From Pseudomonadota bacterium (GTDB taxonomy: Bacteria > Pseudomonadota > Gammaproteobacteria > Steroidobacterales > Steroidobacteraceae): a stretch of 64,000 bases of DNA. Positions 1 to 7,465 of the stretch are shown here, in pieces. The position numbers were made by a program, and so were the translations under genes. The notes under the pieces were generated by a model that saw nothing but the letters and a program-made list of their open reading frames with translations, searched no databases and was not told the DNA's origin. The stretch lies in assembly GCA_018241425.1 (NCBI GenBank), contig JAFEDU010000002.1, positions 558,001 to 622,000 of the forward strand. The letters run 5' to 3'. Each line of letters opens with the position of its first letter. The first letter of the stretch is position 1.

Positions 1-2
1 GC

Positions 3-209
3 GCCTATGTTTACCGGCGCACCCCAGGCGACAAGCCCAATACCTACGCCTACAGGGCTGTGGCCGTGCGCCCGCGCACGCGGGTCGGGGATGCGTGGCT
101 GGTCGAGGGCCTGGGCGCGAATGACCAGATCGTGGTGCAGGGAGCGGGCGTGCTGTGGTCGCTCCAGGGCATCAGCGGCTTTTCGGCCGCCGAAGAGGAC
201 CACGACTAG
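3..209 (+). CDS. RND efflux periplasmic adaptor, C-terminal fragment
   Basis: Open from the left edge, this frame gives the last 68 residues of a protein ending in AAEEDHD. It has the pattern of the membrane-proximal C-terminus of HlyD/CusB-type adaptors: a beta strand (YAYRAVAVRP), the run VGDAWLVEGLGANDQIVVQGAG and a final WSLQG segment. Adaptors link an inner-membrane RND pump to an outer-membrane channel. The RND pump gene starts 5 bases after this stop codon, which supports the call and suggests one operon. The start and most domains lie outside the window, so substrate specificity cannot be judged. Confidence 0.7.
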   Translation, partial: AYVYRRTPGDKPNTYAYRAVAVRPRTRVGDAWLVEGLGANDQIVVQGAGVLWSLQGISGFSAAEEDHD

Positions 210-214
210 CGCCC

Positions 215-3200
215 ATGCTTGCCGCCATTGTCCGTGGATCGCTGGCGCACCCGAAGATCGTCACCGCGCTGTCGCTCCTCATCGCCCTGCTCGGAGTTGC
301 CGCGCTGTTGAGCGCGCGCCTGGACGTGTTCCCCGACTTCGCCCCGCCGCACGTGCTGGTGCAGGCGGAGGCGCCGGGCCTGGATGCCACGCAGGTGGAA
401 TCGCTGGTGACGCGGCCGCTCGAGGACCTCCTGGCAGGGGCCGAGAACGTCGAGGCGGTGCGCTCCACCTCCAGCCAGGGACTGTCGGCCATCCAGGTGG
501 TATTCGGCCGCAACAGCGATCCGTACCTGCAGCGCCAGGTCATCACCGAGCGGCTCGCCGACTCGAGCGCCCTCCTGCCCCAGGGTGTAAGTCCGCCGCA
601 GCTCTCGCCGCTGAGTTCCTCGATGGAGTACCTGGTCCACTTCGGGTTCACCAGCGACCGACTCTCGCCGCTGGAACTGCGCGACCTGGTGCGCTGGACG
701 ATCAAGCCGCAGGTGCTGGCGGTGCCGGGCGTGGCCCAGGCTCAGATCTTCGGCGGCGATGTCCGGGAGCGGCAGCTGTGGGTCGATCCGGCGCGACTGG
801 ATGCCGCAGGCGTGAGCCTCGATGAGCTCTTCGAGGCCACGCGGCGCGGTACGCAGATAACCGGCGGGGGATACCTGGAGACCCCGACGCAGCGCGTCGT
901 GCTGCAGGCACAGGCCCCCGGGGCCTCGGTTGCAGCGCTTGCCCAGAGCCTCATCCGCACGCACGAGGGGGTGCCGCTGCGCATCGGCGACGTCGCCGAA
1001 GTGCGCGACGGGTCGGCGCCGCGATTCGGGGACGCGATCATCGGCGGCAAGCCCGGGATCCTGGTCGAGACCTCGACGCAGTTCGGTGCCAACACGCTCG
1101 ACGTCACGCGCTCGCTCGAGCACCGGCTCGAGGTGCTCGCGCCGAGCCTCGAGCAGCAGGGCGTGAAATATCACCCGGCGCTGCTCAGGCCGGCGAGCTT
1201 CATCGAGAGCGCCATCGCCAAGCTGCGCAACTCGCTCCTGGTGGGTGCACTCCTGGTCGTGGTGCTGCTGCTCGTGACGCTGCGCGACTGGCGCGGTGCG
1301 CTGATCTCCTTCGGCGCCATCCCGGTGTCGCTCCTCGCCACGGTGTGGATCCTCGGCATGTGGGGGCTGTCGCTGAATACCATGAGCCTGGGCGGTCTCG
1401 TGGTGGCCTTGGGCGTCGTCGTCGACGATGCCGTGATCGACGTGGAGAACATCACGCGCCGGCGCCGCGGGGCGCACGCGGGCACGGGCATGCGCGCGCT
1501 GCTTCTCGCCGCCTCGCTCGAGGTGCGCCGCCCGGTGTTCTATGCGACCGCCGCGGTCGCGGTGGCGTTCCTTCCGATCCTCATGCTCTCGGGCCTCCAG
1601 GGCGCGTTCTTCCGCCCACTGGCGGCCGCGTTCCTGCTCGCTGTCGGCCTGTCGCTCCTGGTCGCGATGAGCGCCACCCCGGCCTTGTGCGCGCTTCTCA
1701 TGGAGGACTACGCGCCGCGCCCGGAGCCGGGCTGGCTGCGCCGTTGCAAGGTCTGGCAGCTGCGGCTGATCGGCGCGCTCGCCCCGCGCGCACGGCTGGT
1801 GCTCGCGCTGCTCCTGGTCAGCGGGCTTGTGGGTCTTGCGCTCCTGCCCGTGCTGGGCGCGCGCCTGCTGCCGGACTTCCGCGAGAACTACCTCATTGCG
1901 CATGCGGCGCTCAGGCCCGGGATCTCGCTCGAGGAGACTTCGCGGGTCGGGCAGCGCATCGCGACGCGCCTCGCGGCAATCCCGGGGGTGAAGAGCGTCG
2001 CCGAGCAGATCGGGCGGGCGGAGAACGGCCAGGACCCGGATGCGCCGAACAAGAGCGAGTTCGAGATCCAGCTCGACCCCGCCCAGGGGCTCACCACCGC
2101 GCAACTCGAGGCACGGGTGCGCAAGGTCTTCGACGAGTTCCCCAACCAGCTGGTCGAGATCTACTCGGTTCTCGCCGAGCGCATCGGGGAGACCCTGTCC
2201 GGGGAAGTGGCGCCGTTTTTCGTGAGCGTCTTCGGCCCGGACCTGGACACCGACGACCGGGTAGCGCAGCAGATCGCGGAGGTCCTCAGGCAGCGCCCCG
2301 ACAGTGGCTCCGTTCACCTGCAGGTGCCGCCGCGCCAGCCCGAGCTCGAGGTCAGGCTGCGCGAGGGCGCGCTCGCGGTCCATGGCCTGCAGGCCTCCGA
2401 CGTGCTGGGCACCCTCAACGCCGCGTACCACGGGAGCGTGGTCGCGCAGCTCAACCAGTCCGACCGCAGCGTGCCGGTGGTCGTGCGCCTGACGCACTCG
2501 GGGACAACCCCTGCGGATGTCGGTGCGCTCACGCTGCGCGCCCAGGGTGGCGCGCGGGTGCCGCTTGCGGAGGTCGCCGACCTCACCATGGTGTCGGCGC
2601 GCAGCCTCATCGAGCACGAGGACGGTTTGCGCCGGCAGGTCGTGGTGGCGAACCCGACCGGCGCCGACCAGGCCGGCTACGCGCGCGCCGCCCAGGCGGC
2701 GATCGCCGCGCACGTGAAACTACCGCCGGATGTCTACCTGCGCTACGGCGGGGCGGCGCCCGAGCAGGCGGCTGCGGCGCGCGAACTCATATGGCACTCA
2801 CTCGCGGCCCTGATACTGATCGTGCTGCTGCTCGCGCTCGCCTTCGGGCACAGCCGCCACGTGCTCCTGGTGCTGGCGGCGCTGCCGAGCACGCTGATCG
2901 GCGGGGTGATCGCGGTCGCGCTGACCGGCGGGACGCTGTCGCTCGGGGCCATGGTCGGGTTCGTGGCGCTCTTTGGCATGGCCGCGCGCAACACGATCCT
3001 CCTCATCTCCCATTACGAGCACCTGGTGACCGCGGAGGGTCAGCCGTGGGGACTTGCCACGGCGCTGCGCGGGGCGGAGGAGCGGCTGACACCGGTGCTG
3101 CTCACCGCGCTGCTGACGGCGCTGGCGCTGCTGCCGGTGGCACTCCAGTCCCGCGAAGCGGGGCATGAGATCGAAGGACCGATGGCCATCGTGATCCTGG

Positions 3201-3274
3201 GTGGCCTTGTGTCCTCGACCTTCGTCAGCCTCGCGCTCATCCCGCCGCTGGCCGCCCGCTGGCTCAGGGCCTGA
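215..3274 (+). CDS. RND efflux permease (CusA/CzcA-like)
   Basis: This 1019-residue inner-membrane pump has the usual RND length and layout: an N-terminal TM helix, a large periplasmic porter domain (about 40-330), a TM block, a second porter domain (about 540-830) and a final TM block. The TM4 signature reads VVALGVVVDDAVIDVENI, followed by an arginine cluster, as in heavy-metal efflux type pumps that use proton influx. The first ATG giving a pump-like N-terminus (MLAAIVRGSLAHPK) is at 215, 5 bases after the adaptor gene; a longer frame upstream would overlap that gene. A strong hairpin follows the stop. Metal rather than organic substrate is inferred from family resemblance only. Confidence 0.85.
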   Translation: MLAAIVRGSLAHPKIVTALSLLIALLGVAALLSARLDVFPDFAPPHVLVQAEAPGLDATQVESLVTRPLEDLLAGAENVEAVRSTSSQGLSAIQVVFGRNSDPYLQRQVITERLADSSALLPQGVSPPQLSPLSSSMEYLVHFGFTSDRLSPLELRDLVRWTIKPQVLAVPGVAQAQIFGGDVRERQLWVDPARLDAAGVSLDELFEATRRGTQITGGGYLETPTQRVVLQAQAPGASVAALAQSLIRTHEGVPLRIGDVAEVRDGSAPRFGDAIIGGKPGILVETSTQFGANTLDVTRSLEHRLEVLAPSLEQQGVKYHPALLRPASFIESAIAKLRNSLLVGALLVVVLLLVTLRDWRGALISFGAIPVSLLATVWILGMWGLSLNTMSLGGLVVALGVVVDDAVIDVENITRRRRGAHAGTGMRALLLAASLEVRRPVFYATAAVAVAFLPILMLSGLQGAFFRPLAAAFLLAVGLSLLVAMSATPALCALLMEDYAPRPEPGWLRRCKVWQLRLIGALAPRARLVLALLLVSGLVGLALLPVLGARLLPDFRENYLIAHAALRPGISLEETSRVGQRIATRLAAIPGVKSVAEQIGRAENGQDPDAPNKSEFEIQLDPAQGLTTAQLEARVRKVFDEFPNQLVEIYSVLAERIGETLSGEVAPFFVSVFGPDLDTDDRVAQQIAEVLRQRPDSGSVHLQVPPRQPELEVRLREGALAVHGLQASDVLGTLNAAYHGSVVAQLNQSDRSVPVVVRLTHSGTTPADVGALTLRAQGGARVPLAEVADLTMVSARSLIEHEDGLRRQVVVANPTGADQAGYARAAQAAIAAHVKLPPDVYLRYGGAAPEQAAAARELIWHSLAALILIVLLLALAFGHSRHVLLVLAALPSTLIGGVIAVALTGGTLSLGAMVGFVALFGMAARNTILLISHYEHLVTAEGQPWGLATALRGAEERLTPVLLTALLTALALLPVALQSREAGHEIEGPMAIVILGGLVSSTFVSLALIPPLAARWLRA

Positions 3275-3277
3275 GAG

Positions 3278-3300
3278 AACCAACACGCCCGTGTTGGTTT
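3278..3300 (+). terminator. Rho-independent-like terminator after RND pump
   Basis: A perfect 9-bp inverted repeat (AACCAACAC / GTGTTGGTT, 3278-3286 with 3291-3299, loop GCCC) begins four bases after the pump stop codon. It ends in TTT only, so the U-tract is short. It probably isolates the efflux operon from the porin promoter region. Confidence 0.6.
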
Positions 3301-3320
3301 GTGTCAGCGGGGCATCCGGC

Positions 3321-3342
3321 AGTGGTGCGTTTTCGCACCACT
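3321..3342. promoter_or_regulatory. Perfect palindrome upstream of porin
   Basis: AGTGGTGCG and CGCACCACT form a perfect 9-bp inverted repeat around TTTT. It lies between the efflux terminator and the putative activator sites for the porin promoter. It could be an operator or a second hairpin; nothing else identifies its role. Confidence 0.35.
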
Positions 3343-3347
3343 ATCGC

Positions 3348-3383
3348 GGCACACTGTGGCCTTTCTGGCGACACACTGTCGCC
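3348..3383. promoter_or_regulatory. Putative upstream activator sites for sigma-54 promoter
   Basis: Two related elements occur in tandem: GGCACACTGTGGC (3348-3360) and GGCGACACACTGTCGCC (3367-3383). The second is a perfect dyad, GGCGACA-CAC-TGTCGCC. They lie about 70-105 bases upstream of the -24 element at 3454, a usual distance for enhancer sites bound by sigma-54 activators. The AcoR-like activator encoded at 9679-11658 is the obvious candidate to bind here, but that is inference. Confidence 0.45.
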
Positions 3384-3453
3384 CGCGAACTATTATGAGG
3401 GCTAACTACATGATTAATATGATCTAAATCTGTTGCCATCGGGCAACGCGCGT

Positions 3454-3469
3454 TGGCACGTTGCTTGCT
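3454..3469 (+). promoter_or_regulatory. Sigma-54 (-24/-12) promoter of the porin gene
   Basis: The sequence TGGCACGTTGCTTGCT matches the RpoN consensus TGGCAC-N5-TTGCW at every defined base, with the invariant GG and GC 12 bases apart. It is about 90 bases upstream of the porin ATG and downstream of a dyad suited to an enhancer-binding protein. The porin should need RpoN and an activator for transcription. Confidence 0.8.
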
Positions 3470-3557
3470 CCCGCAGGTCAGGTTCCTTGCATCTGACAGC
3501 AAAAAAGGCGGGCGACCGCCATCTGACGGACATCTCACACACTGCGGGAGTCATTCG

Positions 3558-4859
3558 ATGAAGCACATGCGCGTAACTCACAGGATCCTCGGGCCGTTGG
3601 CGGCAGGCGGACTGCTCGCCGCCGTGGCTGCTCCGGCCGGGGCGGCGGACTTCACGACTTCGGACGGCAACTGGACCTTCTCGGTCAACGGAGAAATCAA
3701 CGTCGATTACATCTGGTCCAACTGCCAGAACCCGAACAATGCGGCTCCCGTAAGCGGCGGTCTGACCTGCGTCGGCTCCGCCAACGGCAGCAGCAATGTC
3801 TCCAACATCGGCAACGGCCTGCTGCCGGCCTCGATCTCCTTCGGCGTGAAGACCACGCAGAACGGGTTCGACATCGCCGCGCACTTCGGCCTGTTTCCCG
3901 GCATAGCCACCAACGATGGCGGCAGTCCGAACCTGCAGACCGGTAACGGACCGACCAACACAGCACTCGGGAGCACCAGCCTCGACATCCGCCAGGTCTA
4001 TCTCACCTTCGGCAACAAGGACATCGGTACCTTCACCTTCGGCCGCAACATCGGCCTGTTCGGTGCGGACGTGATCCTGAACGACATGACGCTGCCCGGC
4101 GTCGGCGCGCCGGGTTCGGCAGCCGGTCCTTCCCCGTCCAACACCACCTTGGGCGGCATCGGGTTCGGGTACATCTACACCGACTGGCTGGCGCAGATCG
4201 ACTACACCTCGCCGGACTTCGCCGGGTTCAACTTCACGGTCGGTGCCTTCGACCCGATCAACTCGCTCAGTGACGCCGGAACGACGCAGCCGAAGAAGGC
4301 GCCGGGCTTCCATGCCAAGCTCACCTACACCATGCCCTTCAACGACACGACCAAGCTGTACGTGTCGGTGGCCGGCTTGACGCAGAAGCAGGACTACGTG
4401 GACGAGAACGGGGACTACACCTACAACGGCAACGGCGTCGACGTCTTCGCGAAGATCGATGTTTCCGACCTCGAGGCGTTCCTGTACTACTACCATGCGA
4501 CCGGGCTCGGTACGACCGCGCTGTTCGACGGCGGTGCGTATAACGGCGGACCCGACGGGGGCGGCGACGGCCAGACCCGCAAGTCCGACGGCTGGATGGC
4601 GCAGGTGACCTATAAGCTCGGCGCGGTGAAGCTCGGTGCCAACTACGGCCGTAGCAACCTCGACTACGCCAACGGTTTCGACGCCGAGGCCAACCCGTTC
4701 CTGGTGTCAAAGAACGAGAAGGGCACGATCGGTGCCTACTACTCGCTCACCAAGAACCTGACGCTGCTCCTCGAGGGCACCCGCGCCAAGAGCACCTCGC
4801 AGGCCGGCGGCAGCAACAGTGCCACGACCATCAACATCGGGGCGTACCTCGGCTTCTAA
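3558..4859 (+). CDS. Gram-negative porin
   Basis: The 433-residue protein starts with a Sec signal peptide (about 1-29, cleavage after PAGA). It continues as alternating amphipathic strands rich in Gly, Asn, Tyr and Thr, and ends in an aromatic residue (GAYLGF), the outer-membrane beta-barrel signature. The YLTFGNKDIGTFTFGRNIGLFG stretch resembles the region of general porins where the barrel strand precedes the constriction loop. The ATG at 3558 follows a GGGAG ribosome site and fits the signal peptide; an upstream in-frame ATG at 3453 lies inside the promoter and is unlikely. Sigma-54 control and the position before xoxF suggest it admits the alcohol or aldehyde oxidised by the island, which is inference. 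Confidence 0.82.
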   Translation: MKHMRVTHRILGPLAAGGLLAAVAAPAGAADFTTSDGNWTFSVNGEINVDYIWSNCQNPNNAAPVSGGLTCVGSANGSSNVSNIGNGLLPASISFGVKTTQNGFDIAAHFGLFPGIATNDGGSPNLQTGNGPTNTALGSTSLDIRQVYLTFGNKDIGTFTFGRNIGLFGADVILNDMTLPGVGAPGSAAGPSPSNTTLGGIGFGYIYTDWLAQIDYTSPDFAGFNFTVGAFDPINSLSDAGTTQPKKAPGFHAKLTYTMPFNDTTKLYVSVAGLTQKQDYVDENGDYTYNGNGVDVFAKIDVSDLEAFLYYYHATGLGTTALFDGGAYNGGPDGGGDGQTRKSDGWMAQVTYKLGAVKLGANYGRSNLDYANGFDAEANPFLVSKNEKGTIGAYYSLTKNLTLLLEGTRAKSTSQAGGSNSATTINIGAYLGF

Positions 4860-4912
4860 TCGAAGGGCCGAACGTACGTTCAGGCAGACCGACATTTGCA
4901 GGCTACGCAAGT

Positions 4913-4947
4913 GCGTCGACGGCCCCCGGGCCGTCGACGCTTTTTTT
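4913..4947 (+). terminator. Strong intrinsic terminator after the porin gene
   Basis: GCGTCGACGGCCC (4913-4925) and GGGCCGTCGACGC (4928-4940) form a perfect 13-bp stem, followed directly by seven T residues. This is a textbook Rho-independent terminator and separates the porin transcript from xoxF. Confidence 0.9.
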
Positions 4948-5468
4948 CGCGCAGCCGTCGCTGGACGTACGCATCGACGTCATGAGCTTGAGCATCACGG
5001 TCGCTGCCCTGCGCATGGCGGCTGCGGTTCAGGTGCCGGAAGTTTTCTTAATAATGCTGAGGCCGCGAACGGGCGCGCGCATGCGCTCCCGGCTCGCGGC
5101 GACACGCAGCTGTCGCGTCGTGCGCGCAGTTCGATGCTGGTTCATTCATCGGAAAAACCCGGGACGCGCGCTGCGGGATTCGCTTGCGCCGGCAGCACGC
5201 GTGGCGGTCCGGGAGTGCAGCGCTGACAACGTTACTGTGTCATTTGTGGCACAGGTTTGTGGCGAAGTCGGCGTACTGCACATGCCTAAGAGTAAGACTA
5301 TGATAACCGCCGGTTTTTAATCAGGGTGAAGGCAAGCACGAGGTCTGTTTTTGGGGAACGTGGTTGCGAGGCCGATAAGGCGCATATGCATGCTCAAGAA
5401 GAATGCGCGCACAGCGGTGCTCACAGCGAACGAGATACGACTAGAAATCCATCTGAGGAGAACTGCGT
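4948..5468 (+). promoter_or_regulatory. Leader/promoter region of xoxF
   Basis: This 521-base stretch holds no convincing gene. Short open frames here have no RBS and arginine-rich, low-complexity products. A plausible, imperfect sigma-54 element is at 5353-5368: GGGGAACGTGGTTGCG keeps GG and GC 12 bases apart and the TTGC core, about 100 bases before the xoxF ATG. About 100 bases further upstream an imperfect dyad, TGTGTCA-TTTG-TGGCACA (5236-5253), could bind an activator. GAGGAG at about 5455 is the xoxF ribosome site. The promoter call is weaker than for the porin. Confidence 0.35.
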
Positions 5469-7340
5469 ATGCGATTCGAACGCAAAAGAACTCTATGCGC
5501 CATAAGTGCCGGCTTGGCACTGGGAGCGTTCTGCGCAGCGGCATTCGGAGATGAAGTAACCGACCGCGCGAAAGATCCCAACCTGTGGGCCGCTCCTGGC
5601 GGCGATCAGGCGCTGACCCGTCACAGCGGACTGAAGGACATCAACACCTCCAACGCCGGCAAGCTGCAGATGATCTGGTCGCAGTCCTCCGGCACGCTGC
5701 GTGGCCACGAGGGCCAGCCGCTGGTGGTGACCGTCAACGGCAAGCCGATGATGTACATGGAGAGCGGCTGGCCGAACATCATCCAGGCGCTCGACCTGAG
5801 CGACCCGGACCACCCGAAGGAAGTCTGGAACTACCGCAAGACGACCAACCGTGACGATTCGGCCGTGCCGCGCGCCTGCTGCGACACGGTGAACCGCGGC
5901 ATGTCGTACGCGGACGGCAAGCTGGTGTTCGGCACCCTTGACGGCTTCGTGATCGCCCTCGATGCGACGAGCGGCAAGGAAGCGTGGGTCGTCAAGCACG
6001 CCTACCCGGACAAGGGTGAGACGATCACCCCCGCCCCGCTGATTGCGGACGGCAAGGTGCTGATCGGTTTCGGTGGCGATGAGTTCGCCGCCCGTGGCCG
6101 CTTCACCGCCTACAACCTGGCCGACGGCAAGAAGGTGTGGGAGTGCTTCAACACCGGGTCCGACAAGGACGTGTGCCTGACCAAGGACTCCAACAAGAAG
6201 CATCCTGAGTACGGCACGGCCGGCCACGACATCGGCATCTCCAGCTATCCCGGAGATGAGTGGAAGCGTGGCGGCGGCGCCATGTGGGGCTTCTACAGCT
6301 ACGACCCCGAGCTGAAGCTCGTGTACGCCTCCAGCGGTAACCCGGGACTGTGGAGCCCGTCCTATCGCTGCGGAGCGAACCCGATCAGCCAGGAGGGGTG
6401 CAACAACGGCAAGTGGGACAACAAGTGGTCGATGACCATCTTCGCCCGCAAGGTCGACACCGGCGAGGTCGTCTGGGCCTACCAGATGACGCCGTTCGAC
6501 CAGTGGGACTATGACGGCATCAACGAGAACATGCTCGAGGACCTCACGGTCGACGGTAAGCCCCACAAGGTGCTGATCCACTTCGACCGCAACGGTTTCG
6601 CGTACGTGCTCGACCGTACCGACGGCACGCTGCTGCGCGCCAACAAGTACGTGACCACCAACTGGGCCGAGAAGGTCGACATGAAGACCGGCCGTCCCGT
6701 GAAGGTGTTCGAACACTCGCCGCTGAAGCCGCACGACAACACGCAGGCCTGCCCCTCCGCCATGGGTGGCAAGGACCAGCAGCCCTGCGCGATTGATCCG
6801 AACGAGCCCGGCATGGCGTACTGCCCGACCAACAACTGGTGCATGGAGGACGAGCCGCAGGAGCGCTCGCACACCCAGCAGGGCATCGTGTACGTGTTCG
6901 CCAACGTGTACATGTATCCGGAGAAGCCCGGCATCACCGGCAAGTTCAAGAAGTTCAACGTGCTGACGGGCCAGACCGTGTGGGAAATCCCGGATCCGTA
7001 CCCGAACTGGGGCGGTGCCCTGGTGACCGACGGTGGTCTGGCCTTCTACGGCAGCCTGAACGGTGACTTCCGCGCGGTGGATCGTGCCACCGGCAAGGTC
7101 CTGTGGCAGCGCCGCCTGGGCTCGGGGATCATCGGCAACCCGATCACCTACCGGGTGAACGGCAAGCAGTACGTCTCCGTGTGGAGCGGTATCGGCGGCT
7201 GGATCGGCCTGCCGGTGACTGCAGGCCTGGACCTGAACGACAAGTTCGGGGCCATCGGTGCCACGGCGATGACCAAGGCTGCGGGTCTTAACATGATCCC
7301 GCAGGGCGGCACGCTGTATACCTTCGCCGTAAGGGAATAA
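5469..7340 (+). CDS. xoxF: Lanthanide-type PQQ-dependent methanol/alcohol dehydrogenase XoxF
   Basis: The 623-residue periplasmic quinoprotein has a Sec signal peptide (about 1-27) and an eight-bladed propeller with repeated W motifs such as GKEAWV, GKKVWECF and GKVLWQRR. The adjacent-cysteine disulfide over PQQ is at Cys137-Cys138 (RACCDTVNRG). The catalytic Asp347 lies in WDYDG, and Asp349 two residues on is the extra acidic ligand that marks lanthanide-binding XoxF enzymes; calcium-dependent MxaF has Ala there. It oxidises methanol or other primary alcohols and passes electrons to cytochrome c. No mxaI-like small subunit follows. A XoxJ-like protein and a cytochrome c are next, the usual XoxF partners. 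The exact substrate cannot be read from sequence. Confidence 0.9.
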   Translation: MRFERKRTLCAISAGLALGAFCAAAFGDEVTDRAKDPNLWAAPGGDQALTRHSGLKDINTSNAGKLQMIWSQSSGTLRGHEGQPLVVTVNGKPMMYMESGWPNIIQALDLSDPDHPKEVWNYRKTTNRDDSAVPRACCDTVNRGMSYADGKLVFGTLDGFVIALDATSGKEAWVVKHAYPDKGETITPAPLIADGKVLIGFGGDEFAARGRFTAYNLADGKKVWECFNTGSDKDVCLTKDSNKKHPEYGTAGHDIGISSYPGDEWKRGGGAMWGFYSYDPELKLVYASSGNPGLWSPSYRCGANPISQEGCNNGKWDNKWSMTIFARKVDTGEVVWAYQMTPFDQWDYDGINENMLEDLTVDGKPHKVLIHFDRNGFAYVLDRTDGTLLRANKYVTTNWAEKVDMKTGRPVKVFEHSPLKPHDNTQACPSAMGGKDQQPCAIDPNEPGMAYCPTNNWCMEDEPQERSHTQQGIVYVFANVYMYPEKPGITGKFKKFNVLTGQTVWEIPDPYPNWGGALVTDGGLAFYGSLNGDFRAVDRATGKVLWQRRLGSGIIGNPITYRVNGKQYVSVWSGIGGWIGLPVTAGLDLNDKFGAIGATAMTKAAGLNMIPQGGTLYTFAVRE

Positions 7341-7377
7341 GGCGAAGTTCAGCGTAACGCTTGATTGGACGAAAATG

Positions 7378-7407
7378 GACGCGCCCGGCGGCAACGCCGG
7401 GCGCGTC
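7378..7407 (+). terminator. GC-rich hairpin between xoxF and the XoxJ-ankyrin gene
   Basis: GACGCGCCCGGCG and CGCCGGGCGCGTC form a perfect 13-bp stem around GCAA. No T-tract follows, so it may act as a partial terminator or an mRNA-stabilising hairpin. It would let xoxF be expressed more than the downstream genes. Confidence 0.55.
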
Positions 7408-7465
7408 CCGCGTCTAGAGGCATGAGGCACCCACAGGGAACGCGGAGCCAGGAGCCGACTCCAAT

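Noticed and set aside
206..2713. Long minus-strand open frame opposite the RND pump
   Set aside because: It lies fully antisense to a well-supported pump, has no ribosome site, and its product is low-complexity Arg/His/Gln-rich sequence typical of a GC-rich shadow frame. The same applies to 5493-7430, 9280-11661 and 33353-35248 on the minus strand.
5271..5306. Sigma-70 promoter with TATGAT at 5299 before xoxF
   Set aside because: No acceptable -35 hexamer occurs 16-18 bases upstream.
4982..5320. Possible small gene between the porin and xoxF
   Set aside because: The product is arginine-rich without a recognisable domain, the frame has no ribosome site, and it crosses the putative activator and promoter region of xoxF.
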